Shown one piece after another: positions 23,665 to 33,054 of a stretch of 57,668 nucleotides of DNA. The DNA is from Fibrobacter succinogenes. Its GTDB lineage: Bacteria > Fibrobacterota > Fibrobacteria > Fibrobacterales > Fibrobacteraceae. The first letter of the stretch is position 1, and every line of letters begins with the position of its first letter. The position numbers were made by a program, and so were the translations under genes. Under the pieces are notes generated by a model. It worked only from the letters and a program-made list of their open reading frames with translations. It ran no database searches and was not told the DNA's origin. The DNA lies in assembly GCA_902794535.1 (NCBI GenBank), contig CADBHQ010000022.1:1-57668 (forward strand), given 5' to 3'.

Positions 23665-25624
23665 CCTATTTAGGGCTGCCATGGGGAGCCTCCTTCTGGG
23701 AGGCTTCCTTCATTTTTCTTTTGCCCAAGAATTTGTACAAGATTTAGGAAGTTCGACCATTGAGGCCGAACAATCGAAACAGGCTTTATTGGAAGGTTTG
23801 CGCGATGAAGATGATTTGAAAGGCGCAACTCTTGAACGTGAAATTTCAACGACGATTGCAGAAACAATCGGAAATGAACCCGATGTGGCAATTCGCTCGA
23901 TGGGGCCTGCGGCGGCGCGGCCTGTAATCAAGGGACTTTCGGGGAGTCATGTCGAGGTGACGGAAGATGGCTCTATAAGTGGCGATATGAGCGCGACATC
24001 GCCGGACCATGCGGTTGCATCGGAAGTGTTGACTGCGCGGCGCTTGCGCGTGTTGCGAGGCCCGCGTATTTTATTGCATTCGTACTCGGCTGCGGGCGGG
24101 GTAGTGCAAGTGGACCGCAAAGATATTCCTTTTGATGATTCGGTGTTTCATGGTTATGTTTCGTGGTACGGAGAAACGGGGCAACCGGGTTATGCGACAG
24201 CCGTTGGCGCAAATGCCTCGGTAATGGGTTTCTCTCTCAAAGGAGAACTTTCGGGGCGCAGCATGCGCAATATGGAAACTCCCGACGGAACTCTTGAAAA
24301 TACAGAAATCGAAAACAAGAGTGGTGCCGTGGGTGCCGCGTACGCCTTAGGGCGCATAAGGCTGGGTGCGTCTTATCGATGGTTTGATAGTGACTATGGA
24401 ATTCCTGGCGGCTTTATTGGCGGGCATCCGAATGGGGTAGACATTGATTTGTGGAAGCGGGACCTGACTTTGCGCGGAATCTATTTGCCAGCACACCGGC
24501 CTGAGGATACTTTGGATGTTACGGTACGTTTTAATCAATATCATCACAAGGAACTGGAAGGAGAAGCGGTGGGGGCCGAGTTCGCCGTGAATGAGGGGAA
24601 TCTTCGTTTGGAGAAGTTCATGGCGAATCTGGGCCCCCTATTCGGCGTTCGCCTGGGGGCTGAATTAGACAGCCGTTCGGTTAAAATGGGCGGCTACGTG
24701 TTTACGCCACCGACCCGCTCGTATACGTCCTCTTTATTTGCTGTTGCGAGCATGGGTGGGTGGCGTGGTCTTGAAATCACGCTTTCGGGGCGGTTTGGCG
24801 GTGCGTTCTTCCGCCCGCGTGAAAGCGTGGTTGCCGACAAAGATGCTATCTCGGATCGCAATTTTGCGCTGTGGGCATTCGACGCCGAATTCTCGCAACG
24901 AGTCGGTGTCGGTAAGTTTATGACGCTTGACCTTTTCAGGACGACGCGGGCGCCGACGATTGAGGAGCTCTATAACCAGGGACCGCACTTGGCGGCGTAT
25001 ACATACGAACGCGGGTATCACAAGTTAGATGCTGAAAGCGGTTATGGCGCAGAACTCGAGTACCGCTCTTATGGAGAATGGGTGATGCTTCGGGCGTCTG
25101 CGCACGGCACGTGGTTCTTGAACCATCTGGCTCCGCGCGCCACAGGCGATACCAACTGGTCGCAGCTGTTGCCCATTTACCAAGTGCGCGGAGACGAAGC
25201 TCTGCTCTTTGGCGGAAGTGCCTCTATACAGACTGTCGCTGAACAAGGGGTTCATGCTTCTGCTTCGGCGAGTTACGTGCGAGGGTATTTCCGCGATGGC
25301 GACTGGGGCGACATGCCGCAGATTCCTCCGTTCAAGTTCCATGGCGAATTAGGGTATGTATGGGAGAGTTTGCGCGCTTTGGCTTATAGCGATTTTGCGC
25401 TAACGCAAAAGTATGTAGACCGTTACGAAGAATCGACTCCGGGCTATGTAACTCTAGGCCTGCTGGCAGAACTCCGTTGGAGCTTATCCCTTGCGCAATA
25501 TAGCCTTGTGCTTCGCGCAGACAACCTGTTTGACGCTGACGTACGCAACCATCTTTCTCGCTTGAAGTCGGTGATGCCCGAAAAAGGCCGCAATTTCAGT
25601 TTGCTTGCCAAGATGGAGTTTTAA
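23654..25624 (+). CDS. TonB-dependent receptor, ZnuD-like
   Basis: Outer-membrane receptor, 656 residues. ATG 23654 is the true start: MKISLFRAAMGSLLLGGFLH begins a signal peptide, while the 26 upstream residues are an out-of-frame read of the neighbour's His tail. The plug domain has RPVIKGLSGSHVEVTEDG and SEVLTARRLRVLRGPR. The barrel has RTTRAPTIEELYNQGPHLA and ends with LFDADVRNHLSRLKSVMPE and a terminal Phe. The APTxEELYxxGPHLA and VRNHxSxLK motifs are those of ZnuD-type zinc receptors. With ZnuABC it completes a path for zinc from outside to cytoplasm. No terminator is seen before the tRNA promoter. Confidence 0.85.
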   Translation: MKISLFRAAMGSLLLGGFLHFSFAQEFVQDLGSSTIEAEQSKQALLEGLRDEDDLKGATLEREISTTIAETIGNEPDVAIRSMGPAAARPVIKGLSGSHVEVTEDGSISGDMSATSPDHAVASEVLTARRLRVLRGPRILLHSYSAAGGVVQVDRKDIPFDDSVFHGYVSWYGETGQPGYATAVGANASVMGFSLKGELSGRSMRNMETPDGTLENTEIENKSGAVGAAYALGRIRLGASYRWFDSDYGIPGGFIGGHPNGVDIDLWKRDLTLRGIYLPAHRPEDTLDVTVRFNQYHHKELEGEAVGAEFAVNEGNLRLEKFMANLGPLFGVRLGAELDSRSVKMGGYVFTPPTRSYTSSLFAVASMGGWRGLEITLSGRFGGAFFRPRESVVADKDAISDRNFALWAFDAEFSQRVGVGKFMTLDLFRTTRAPTIEELYNQGPHLAAYTYERGYHKLDAESGYGAELEYRSYGEWVMLRASAHGTWFLNHLAPRATGDTNWSQLLPIYQVRGDEALLFGGSASIQTVAEQGVHASASASYVRGYFRDGDWGDMPQIPPFKFHGELGYVWESLRALAYSDFALTQKYVDRYEESTPGYVTLGLLAELRWSLSLAQYSLVLRADNLFDADVRNHLSRLKSVMPEKGRNFSLLAKMEF

Positions 25625-25626
25625 GA

Positions 25627-25655
25627 TTGACGCAAGCATGATTTTTGTCTATATT
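25627..25655 (+). promoter_or_regulatory. Promoter of tRNA-Arg
   Basis: TTGACG (25627-25632), a 17-nt spacer, then TATATT (25650-25655) followed by TG, fitting TAnnTTTG. The tRNA begins 21 nt further on. Confidence 0.75.
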
Positions 25656-25676
25656 TGCGCTACCTTATATGAGTTT

Positions 25677-25750
25677 GCTCGAGTAGCTCAGTTGGATAGA
25701 GCAATTGCCTTCTAAGCAATGGGTCGTGGGTTCGAATCCCGCCTCGAGTA
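25677..25750 (+). tRNA. tRNA-Arg (anticodon TCT)
   Basis: A complete cloverleaf. The acceptor arm GCTCGAG / CTCGAGT has a G-T first pair and discriminator A. The D arm GCTC...GAGC, anticodon arm ATTGC-CTTCTAA-GCAAT with TCT at 25711-25713, a 5-nt variable loop and T arm GTGGG-TTCGAAT-CCCGC follow. CCA is not encoded. It reads AGA codons. Confidence 0.97.
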
Positions 25751-25752
25751 TG

Positions 25753-25787
25753 AAAAAAGGTCCCCTTTTTTGGGGACCTTTTTTCAT
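25753..25787 (+). terminator. Strong terminator after tRNA-Arg, bidirectional
   Basis: AAAAAAGGTCCCC (25753-25765), loop TTTTTT, then the exact complement GGGGACCTTTTTT (25772-25784). Because A-runs and T-runs flank the stem on both sides it can act in both directions. Confidence 0.93.
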
Positions 25788-25790
25788 ACC

Positions 25791-25913
25791 CTCGGCGGGG
25801 CGAACCCGAAGGGTTCGACCTCTGCGTAAGGCGAACGCAGCGACCGAGCTTGCTCGGGCATTGCTGAGCCGAAGCCGGAGCTTCTCCGCAAAGCGGAGAA
25901 GCATCCCGCCGAG
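25791..25913. other. Multi-branched inverted-repeat element (five stems)
   Basis: An outer stem CTCGGCGGG (25791-25799) / CCCGCCGAG (25905-25913) encloses four hairpins. They are CGAACCC-GAA-GGGTTCG (25801-25817), CTGCGT/ACGCAG (25822-25840), CCGAG-CTTG-CTCGG (25844-25857) and GCTTCTCCGC-AAA-GCGGAGAAGC (25880-25902). All stems are perfect. No coding sequence is credible here. It could be a structured RNA, a REP- or MITE-like element, or an attachment-related structure. Confidence 0.7.
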
Positions 25914-25959
25914 AAAGCGCCTTTGCCGAGCAGACTCCCGCCTCGAAATTTTCCATAAG

Positions 25960-25989
25960 AAAAAAGCGTCCGGTTCACAGAACCGGACG
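25960..25989 (-). terminator. Terminator of groESL
   Basis: Read leftward: CGTCCGGTTC (complement of 25980-25989), loop TGT, its exact complement (25967-25976), then GC and six T (complement of 25960-25965). It lies 32 nt after the groEL stop. Confidence 0.88.
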
Positions 25990-26021
25990 TCCATAAGGAG
26001 TAGAATCTAGCGGCTAGCCGA

Positions 26022-27668
<1,647 letters not shown>

Positions 27669-27692
27669 TTATTAAAACCTTTTGTTGCGCTA

Positions 27693-27974
27693 TTACAGAG
27701 TAGCGATGACGTCGGATTCCTTCACGATCAGGTAGTTTTCGCCATCAACGGTGACTTCAGTACCGCTGTACTTGCCGTAAAGCACCACGTCGCCGACCTT
27801 GACTTCCATGGCAACGAGGTCGCCCTTTTCGTTCTTGCGACCCGGGCCCACGGCCACGACCTTACCCTGCATCGGCTTTTCCTTGGCGTTGTCCGGGATA
27901 AAGAGACCCGAGGAGGTCTTCTGTTCGGCTTCTGCCGGCTTGACGACGATTCGATCTGCAAGAGGCTTAATCAT
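27693..27974 (-). CDS. groES: Co-chaperonin GroES (10 kDa)
   Basis: 93 residues starting [20 protein letters not shown] at 27974, preceded by AAGGAAAAG. The mobile loop [19 protein letters not shown] and the C-terminal [20 protein letters not shown] are standard. The open frame extends to 28079 but the extra part is leader. It caps the GroEL ring. The leader and promoter show a sigma-54-like element and no CIRCE repeat. Confidence 0.96.
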   Translation of the reverse strand: MIKPLADRIVVKPAEAEQKTSSGLFIPDNAKEKPMQGKVVAVGPGRKNEKGDLVAMEVKVGDVVLYGKYSGTEVTVDGENYLIVKESDVIATL

Positions 27975-28484
27975 TTTCACTTTTCCTTTTTTGTGGGCTT
28001 TTGCGCCCTGATTGAACTTTTTAGTCCAAGCTGGACTATTTTTTTTGTTTCGCCCTAGAGTAAGCAATTTCTGTGCCAAGTTCTATTGGTGGGCGATTTG
28101 TGTCTGTTTTGGTCTTATTAGGCAATTCGTAGTATCGTTTTGAAACGTTTTTGGCGGCTTTTAAGGCTTTAAGGAGCTTGTGTTTTAATTTGAAACAAGA
28201 CGCTTTGCTTGTGACGAGCTTGCGGGCGATTCCGTAATTGTCCACACTTGACGGCATTAATGAAGAAGTGTAGACTTTTTATTTTTATTACAATTTTTAA
28301 AAACGCCAAATTATCTAGAAAATTTTTAAAATAATGTGGACTTTTTATAAAAATTTTGATTATATTTAGAAAAGGAATTGCTGTGGAGGCCTGTTGTCTA
28401 AAGACTACAACTAAGAATAATTTGCGTTCTGTTTTTAGCATTTAGAAATAGATTAGCAGTAAGGCCATAGAAAATGGAGTTTAT
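27975..28484. other. Intergenic region between groESL and the pectin locus
   Basis: This AT-rich gap of 510 bp holds the groESL leader and the sigma-54-like promoter. A palindrome AGTCCA-AGC-TGGACT (28023-28037) is followed on the plus strand by a run of T. The near-repeat TGTAGACTTTTTAT (28269) / TGTGGACTTTTTAT (28335) is present, with an inverted GTCCACA at 28240. A possible -10 (TATATTTA, 28361) for the lyase gene follows the second copy. A leftward open frame of 73 codons (28036-28257, Lys-rich) overlaps the groESL promoter and is not accepted as a gene. Confidence 0.5.
28061..28080 (-). promoter_or_regulatory. Sigma-54-like promoter of groESL
   Basis: On the minus strand 28080-28061 reads CTTGGCACAGAAATTGCTTA. 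TGGCAC and TTGC are 5 nt apart, which is the -24/-12 pattern of sigma-54 promoters with correct GG-GC spacing. The start would be near 28052, giving a leader of about 78 nt. A small inverted repeat CGTTT-TG-AAACG at 28136-28147 lies about 90 nt upstream of that start, where an activator could bind. Confidence 0.5.
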
Positions 28485-31124
28485 ATGGGTATTGGTTTAA
28501 AAACATCGACAATTTTTGCAGGAGTCGTGCTGGCGTTTGGGCTTGCATCTCCGGCTTTTTCTGCTAACCGCCAGATGGAAAATCTTTCGCGCGGTCTTGC
28601 TGTCACGAACACGGGCAAGGGTATGCTCGTGAGTTGGCGCCTTTTGGGTACCGACGCTCCGGACGTGGAGTTCAATCTCTATCGTGATGGCGAGAAAATT
28701 GCTTCCGTTGGTAAGACGGGTGGCACGAACTACCTGGACGCCGCCGGCAAGACAACTTCCAAATATACGGTCGCGGCAGTAGTTGGCGGCAAGGAAGGTG
28801 CCAAGCAGGGTGTTTCCGTGGTGCTCGACAAGACGGTCTCCAACAGCGGAAAGTCTTTCCCGTATAAGACGATTAAACTGGAAGTCCCCGCGGCACAGAC
28901 GATGCCCGATGGCGAAAAATGCACATACACTCCGAACGATGTGAGTACGGCCGACCTCGACGGCGACGGCGAATACGAACTGATTTTGAAGTGGGATCCG
29001 AGCAATGCCCACGACAACTCGCAGACGGGCTATACGGGTACGGTATTCATCGATGCCTACAAGCTCGACGGTACGCGCCTTTGGCGTATTGACCTCGGTA
29101 AGAATATTCGCGCGGGTGCTCACTACACGCAGTTCCAGGTCTTTGATTACGATGGCGACGGCAAGGCCGAGATGATCGTGAAGACTGCCGACGGCACGAT
29201 TGACGGTACGGGCAAGGCGATTGGCGACAAGTCGAAGGATTACCGCGACGCGAGTGGTACGATTCTTAAAGGTCCTGAGTACTTGACCGTTTTCCGTGGT
29301 GTAGACGGTGCCGCGATTTCGACCGTTACGTACGAACCGAGCCGTGATATTAACCAGCACGTGAAGGGCAAGGATGCCCATGGCTACTGGGGCGATAACT
29401 ACGGCAACCGCTGTGAACGCTACTTGGCTGCAACGGGTTATCTGGACGGAGTGCACCCGAGTGCAATCTTTGCACGCGGCTACTACAGTTCCTCTTATGT
29501 GGCGGCCTATGATTTTGACGGTAAGGACTTGAAGCTCCGCTGGCTCCACAAGTCGGAATATCCGGGCCAAGGCCTGTACGGCGAAGGAAACCACAGCCTT
29601 CAGGCGGTGGACCTTGACGGTGACGGCTACGACGAAATCTTCTTCGGGGCAGCAGCCTTGAACCACGATGGAACGCTGCGTTACCGCACGGGCCTCGGTC
29701 ATGGCGATGCCCATCACATCGGTGATCTGGATCCGGATCTTCCGGGTCTTGAATCCTGGGACGTGCACGAACACAAGGATGCCAAGTATACCGAAGAAAT
29801 GCGCGCCAATGATGGCAAGATTATTTGGGGCACTCCGCAGCCTTCTGCCGAGGGTGTTGATAATGGCCGTGGCATGGCGGCGGACGTTGATTCTGAATAT
29901 CGTGGCTATGAAATGTGGTCTGCAAAGGGCGGTGGAATGAAGACTGCTAAGGGCAAACTCATTGGAACGCCTGCAGTGTCTCAGAACTTCCGCATTTATT
30001 TTGATGGCGATGAGTATGATGAACTCTTGGACGGCGCTTTTGTGACCAAGTTCAATTCTTCGTCAAAAAAATCCGAAACTTATTTCGATGGTCCTTCTGC
30101 CCTCGGTGTTACCGGTTGCAATGGCACCAAGAATACCCCGAGCCTTGTGGCCGACCTCTTTGGCGACTGGCGCGAAGAAATGGTAGTGCGTAGCGAAAAG
30201 GATCCGACGTTGCTGTACATCGTTTCGACTCCGGTAGAAAGCAAGCTCCGCGTCTATACGCTGATGCACGATGCTACCTACCGCACGGCGGTCGCTTCCG
30301 AAAATACGGCTTACAACCAGCCGCCTCACGTGGGCTATTATCTGCCCGATATGGTCAAGTCGCTCAAGCAGCCGAGCATCTTTGTGGTAGGCGAGGACCC
30401 GGCTCCTGCCGACACGACCCCGGTGGTGAACAACGGCAAGTCCGAACTGGATGCCTCTACCCCGAAGGATGGCAAGGGCTGGACTCAGAGCGAAAACGAA
30501 GGCTTCCTCAAGAACGGCTACTATAACTTTGACAATGCGCTTTCGAGCTACGGCACTTGGGAAATCTTCTCGAAGACCGAGGCGAAGACGACGCTTACGG
30601 TGCGCTTCACGAACGGTGGGACTACCTCCCGCAATATGGCGGTTACCGTAAATGGCGCTTCTGCCGGCACGATTAGCTTCCCCTCGACAGATGCCTCCTG
30701 GACGACTTATTCCGAGGCGAAGATCGACGTGAAGATTGTTGCTGGCGTGAATACGATTACGTTTACCTCGATGACGAGTGACGGTGGCCCGAACTTTGAC
30801 ATGTTCACTTTCGGTATCGACGGCGTAGAACTCTATGACGGTACGCAGAAGATTGATAATCCGACTGCACTTGCGGTAATTCCGTTCAAGAATGGAGTCT
30901 CCTTCAATCCTTCTACGGGCGTGCTCTTTACGCCCAAGGCTGGCTTTGCGGAAGTCTACTTCTACGATATGTCCGGTGCAATGCGCATGGGGGTGTCGCG
31001 GAACGTGAATGCTGGCTCTACGACGATTTCGCTTGACCGCGAAATGCTTCCGAAGGGAACTTATCTCGTTAAGGTAATGCTTGACGGAAAGGCTGTTTCG
31101 ACGAAGAGATTCTCGAAGCTATAA
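28485..31124 (+). CDS. Rhamnogalacturonan lyase (PL11-like) with CBM35-like and sorting-like domains
   Basis: The protein cuts the rhamnogalacturonan-I backbone of pectin by beta-elimination; this is inferred from PL11 (YesW/YesX-like) similarity. A signal peptide (residues 1-27) is followed by RQMENLSRGLAVTNTGKGMLVSWRLLGTD-type sequence and a beta-propeller with repeated Asp-rich calcium loops (DLDGDGEYE, DYDGDGKAEM, DLDGDGYDE). A CBM35-like module spans about 655-790 (GWTQSENEGF, MTSDGGPNFDMF). The last 80 residues (from about 798) form a beta-rich domain like type IX secretion sorting domains, ending LPKGTYLVKVMLDGK. 879 residues. ATG 28485 has GGAG upstream. Confidence 0.87.
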   Translation: MGIGLKTSTIFAGVVLAFGLASPAFSANRQMENLSRGLAVTNTGKGMLVSWRLLGTDAPDVEFNLYRDGEKIASVGKTGGTNYLDAAGKTTSKYTVAAVVGGKEGAKQGVSVVLDKTVSNSGKSFPYKTIKLEVPAAQTMPDGEKCTYTPNDVSTADLDGDGEYELILKWDPSNAHDNSQTGYTGTVFIDAYKLDGTRLWRIDLGKNIRAGAHYTQFQVFDYDGDGKAEMIVKTADGTIDGTGKAIGDKSKDYRDASGTILKGPEYLTVFRGVDGAAISTVTYEPSRDINQHVKGKDAHGYWGDNYGNRCERYLAATGYLDGVHPSAIFARGYYSSSYVAAYDFDGKDLKLRWLHKSEYPGQGLYGEGNHSLQAVDLDGDGYDEIFFGAAALNHDGTLRYRTGLGHGDAHHIGDLDPDLPGLESWDVHEHKDAKYTEEMRANDGKIIWGTPQPSAEGVDNGRGMAADVDSEYRGYEMWSAKGGGMKTAKGKLIGTPAVSQNFRIYFDGDEYDELLDGAFVTKFNSSSKKSETYFDGPSALGVTGCNGTKNTPSLVADLFGDWREEMVVRSEKDPTLLYIVSTPVESKLRVYTLMHDATYRTAVASENTAYNQPPHVGYYLPDMVKSLKQPSIFVVGEDPAPADTTPVVNNGKSELDASTPKDGKGWTQSENEGFLKNGYYNFDNALSSYGTWEIFSKTEAKTTLTVRFTNGGTTSRNMAVTVNGASAGTISFPSTDASWTTYSEAKIDVKIVAGVNTITFTSMTSDGGPNFDMFTFGIDGVELYDGTQKIDNPTALAVIPFKNGVSFNPSTGVLFTPKAGFAEVYFYDMSGAMRMGVSRNVNAGSTTISLDREMLPKGTYLVKVMLDGKAVSTKRFSKL

Positions 31125-31134
31125 ACACCTCACT

Positions 31135-31182
31135 GCCTAGCCTTGGTCTTTCGAATGTTGGACCGGGGCTAGGCGATTTTTG
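31135..31182 (+). terminator. Terminator between the lyase and esterase genes
   Basis: GCCTAGCC (31135-31142) pairs with GGCTAGGC (31167-31174), with an inner GGTC/GACC pair, then GATTTTTGATTTT. It lies only 10 nt before the next ATG, so it may partly attenuate transcription into the esterases. Confidence 0.75.
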
Positions 31183-31191
31183 ATTTTGGTT

Positions 31192-33051
31192 ATGAAGATG
31201 TTTAATAAAATCTGGCAATCTGCCGTAATCGCATCGATGGTCGTCGCTCCGCTCACATGGTCGGCAGTGACTATCTACATGTGTGGTGACTCCACCATGC
31301 AGGACTGGGCCGAGGGTTACTACCCCAAGCAGGGGCAGGGCCAGGATTTCCATTTTTGGTTTGATCCGACCAAGGCTACGGTCGTGAACCGCGGCCAGGG
31401 TGGCATGTCGCTCGGTGGCGGCGGTCTTGACAAGAAGGGTAATACCGCTGTCGGCTATTACGACATGTTCTTCAAGAAGGGCTGCTCCAATGGCAACTGC
31501 ATCGCTGAAAAACTCAAGGCGGGCGACTACGTCGTGATCCAGTTCGGTATTAATGACGTGAACTACAGTACCGAAGATTTCTTTGCTTCGAACATGAAAA
31601 AGATGGTGAGCGATGTCCGCGCGAAGGGCGCTTACCCGATTATTATGAGCCCGATTCGTCGTAAGTATTACGATTCTCCGACACAGATTCATAACAGCTA
31701 CCGCGGCTACCCGGCGCTGAACAAGAGTCTTTCCGAAGAACTCAACGTGCCGTTTATCGACATGAGTGAAATGGTCGCGAACTACATGATTTCTGTGGGT
31801 GAACGCTACGCGGAACAGTATGTCTTCAATTATGCGACCAAGTCTGAATACAGTAACTTGGGAAGCGACCAGACAGACGCCGTGCATTTGCAGATGAATG
31901 GTGCGAACGCTTTCGGTCGAATCATTACCGAGCAGATGCGCGCCCACAGTGACCCGATTGTGAAAAAACTCGGTGACTATATGGCGCCGATGTACCAGGT
32001 GAGTGTGAAGGTGAGCCCCGAAGGTGCAGCCGAAGCGACTTCGATCAACGCCTATTACCCGAAGGGTATGACCGTGATGCTCAAGACTATTCCGAAGAGC
32101 GGCAAGAAGTTCTTGGGCTGGTACGATGGCAACGGCAACAAAGTGGGTGCCCCGAGCCGTTCGAACGTGAAGTCTCCTTACATTCATACGTTCGTGATGG
32201 GTAGTGCCTCGACGCAGTTCACGGCGGTTTACGAGGGCGGAACGGCGCAGAAATATACCGGCGATGGTGCCGCGTTAACTGCGTTCCCGACCACGACTCC
32301 GAAGAGCCTTGACGATGTGACCTTTGTTCCGTTTACCCCGATTGAAGGCAGCACGCAGGATACGGTGAAAATTGACAAGGATATCAAGAAATTCTTTGAT
32401 GCAAGCACTCCGGATACGGCTGGAATCGGCTGGACTCAGAACGAATGGACTGGCTTTACGGGCGAAGGCTATTACAATCTGGATAATACGAATGCCTCGT
32501 TTGCCGCATATAAGGTCAAGTTCCCAGGCGCAGGCTACGTGACGCTTGCGGTGCGCTATGCAAACGGCGGATCGTCGGACCGTATGTTCAATGCCTATTT
32601 GGACCATGACTACCTCGTGAGTGCACCGCCGACGGGAGGTTGGGACAAGTGGGATACCGCCTACGTGGTGATGGATGCCCCGCAAGGTGAAGCCGAACTC
32701 AAGATTATGTCGCTTACAAGCGATGGCGCTCCGAATCTAGATGCCTTCGGTTTCAGTATCGACGGTGTTTGCCGCGTAAGCGAAGGTTGCGAAGAACAGG
32801 ATACTTCGAAAACAGCTATTGCAATGGCTTCTACGCAGGTTGCATTTGCTCAGTTGAATGGCAATGTTTTGAAAATTAATGGCAGTAATGCCCGTATTGA
32901 TGTGTTCGATATGCGCGGTCGCTTGATGGCTCGCAAGATTGCGGGTGGTGAAGTTGACTTGTCGAACTTGGTGAAGGCAAATGGCCTGTACCGCGTTATG
33001 GTTCGCCAAGGTAGCGCCAAGTATGCAACCACATGGGCAAAGGTGAGGTAG
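31192..33051 (+). CDS. Rhamnogalacturonan acetylesterase (CE12-like SGNH), multidomain
   Basis: An SGNH hydrolase that should remove acetyl groups from rhamnogalacturonan. A signal peptide is followed by the Ser motif MCGDSTMQDW (about residue 30), the Asn motif FGINDVNYS (about 119) and the Asp/His motif TDAVHLQ (about 229). Then comes an InlB-like/bacterial-repeat domain (about 268-353, GMTVMLKTIP, KKFLGWYDGNG). A CBM35-like module spans about 401-533 (GWTQNEWTGF, LTSDGAPNLDAF), and a sorting-like C-terminal domain ends the protein (VFDMRGRLMARK). ATG 31192 is chosen; 31198 is also possible and the TTG at 31180 falls in the terminator. 619 residues. Confidence 0.85.
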   Translation: MKMFNKIWQSAVIASMVVAPLTWSAVTIYMCGDSTMQDWAEGYYPKQGQGQDFHFWFDPTKATVVNRGQGGMSLGGGGLDKKGNTAVGYYDMFFKKGCSNGNCIAEKLKAGDYVVIQFGINDVNYSTEDFFASNMKKMVSDVRAKGAYPIIMSPIRRKYYDSPTQIHNSYRGYPALNKSLSEELNVPFIDMSEMVANYMISVGERYAEQYVFNYATKSEYSNLGSDQTDAVHLQMNGANAFGRIITEQMRAHSDPIVKKLGDYMAPMYQVSVKVSPEGAAEATSINAYYPKGMTVMLKTIPKSGKKFLGWYDGNGNKVGAPSRSNVKSPYIHTFVMGSASTQFTAVYEGGTAQKYTGDGAALTAFPTTTPKSLDDVTFVPFTPIEGSTQDTVKIDKDIKKFFDASTPDTAGIGWTQNEWTGFTGEGYYNLDNTNASFAAYKVKFPGAGYVTLAVRYANGGSSDRMFNAYLDHDYLVSAPPTGGWDKWDTAYVVMDAPQGEAELKIMSLTSDGAPNLDAFGFSIDGVCRVSEGCEEQDTSKTAIAMASTQVAFAQLNGNVLKINGSNARIDVFDMRGRLMARKIAGGEVDLSNLVKANGLYRVMVRQGSAKYATTWAKVR

Positions 33052-33054
33052 GCT

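Larger units (their letters stand above)
25736..25946 (+). repeat. 11-bp direct repeat of the tRNA 3' end flanking the hairpin element
   Basis: TCCCGCCTCGA occurs at 25737-25747 in the tRNA 3' end and again at 25936-25946, 199 bp apart. Between the copies are only the tRNA terminator and the multi-hairpin element. Duplication of a tRNA 3' end is the usual mark of site-specific insertion, so the interval may be a tiny inserted or remnant element. Confidence 0.5.

Noticed and set aside
25660..25994. Leftward peptides over the tRNA reading like GFEPTTHCLEGN and RGGIRTHDPLLRRQ
   Set aside because: These are the well-known false peptides made by translating the antisense strand of tRNA genes.
27975..28120. 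CIRCE element (TTAGCACTC-N9-GAGTGCTAA) before groES
   Set aside because: Looked for and not found; only the shorter AGTCCA/TGGACT palindrome is present.
28036..28257. 73-codon Lys-rich leftward frame
   Set aside because: It overlaps the groESL promoter and leader, has no ribosome-binding site and no recognisable content.
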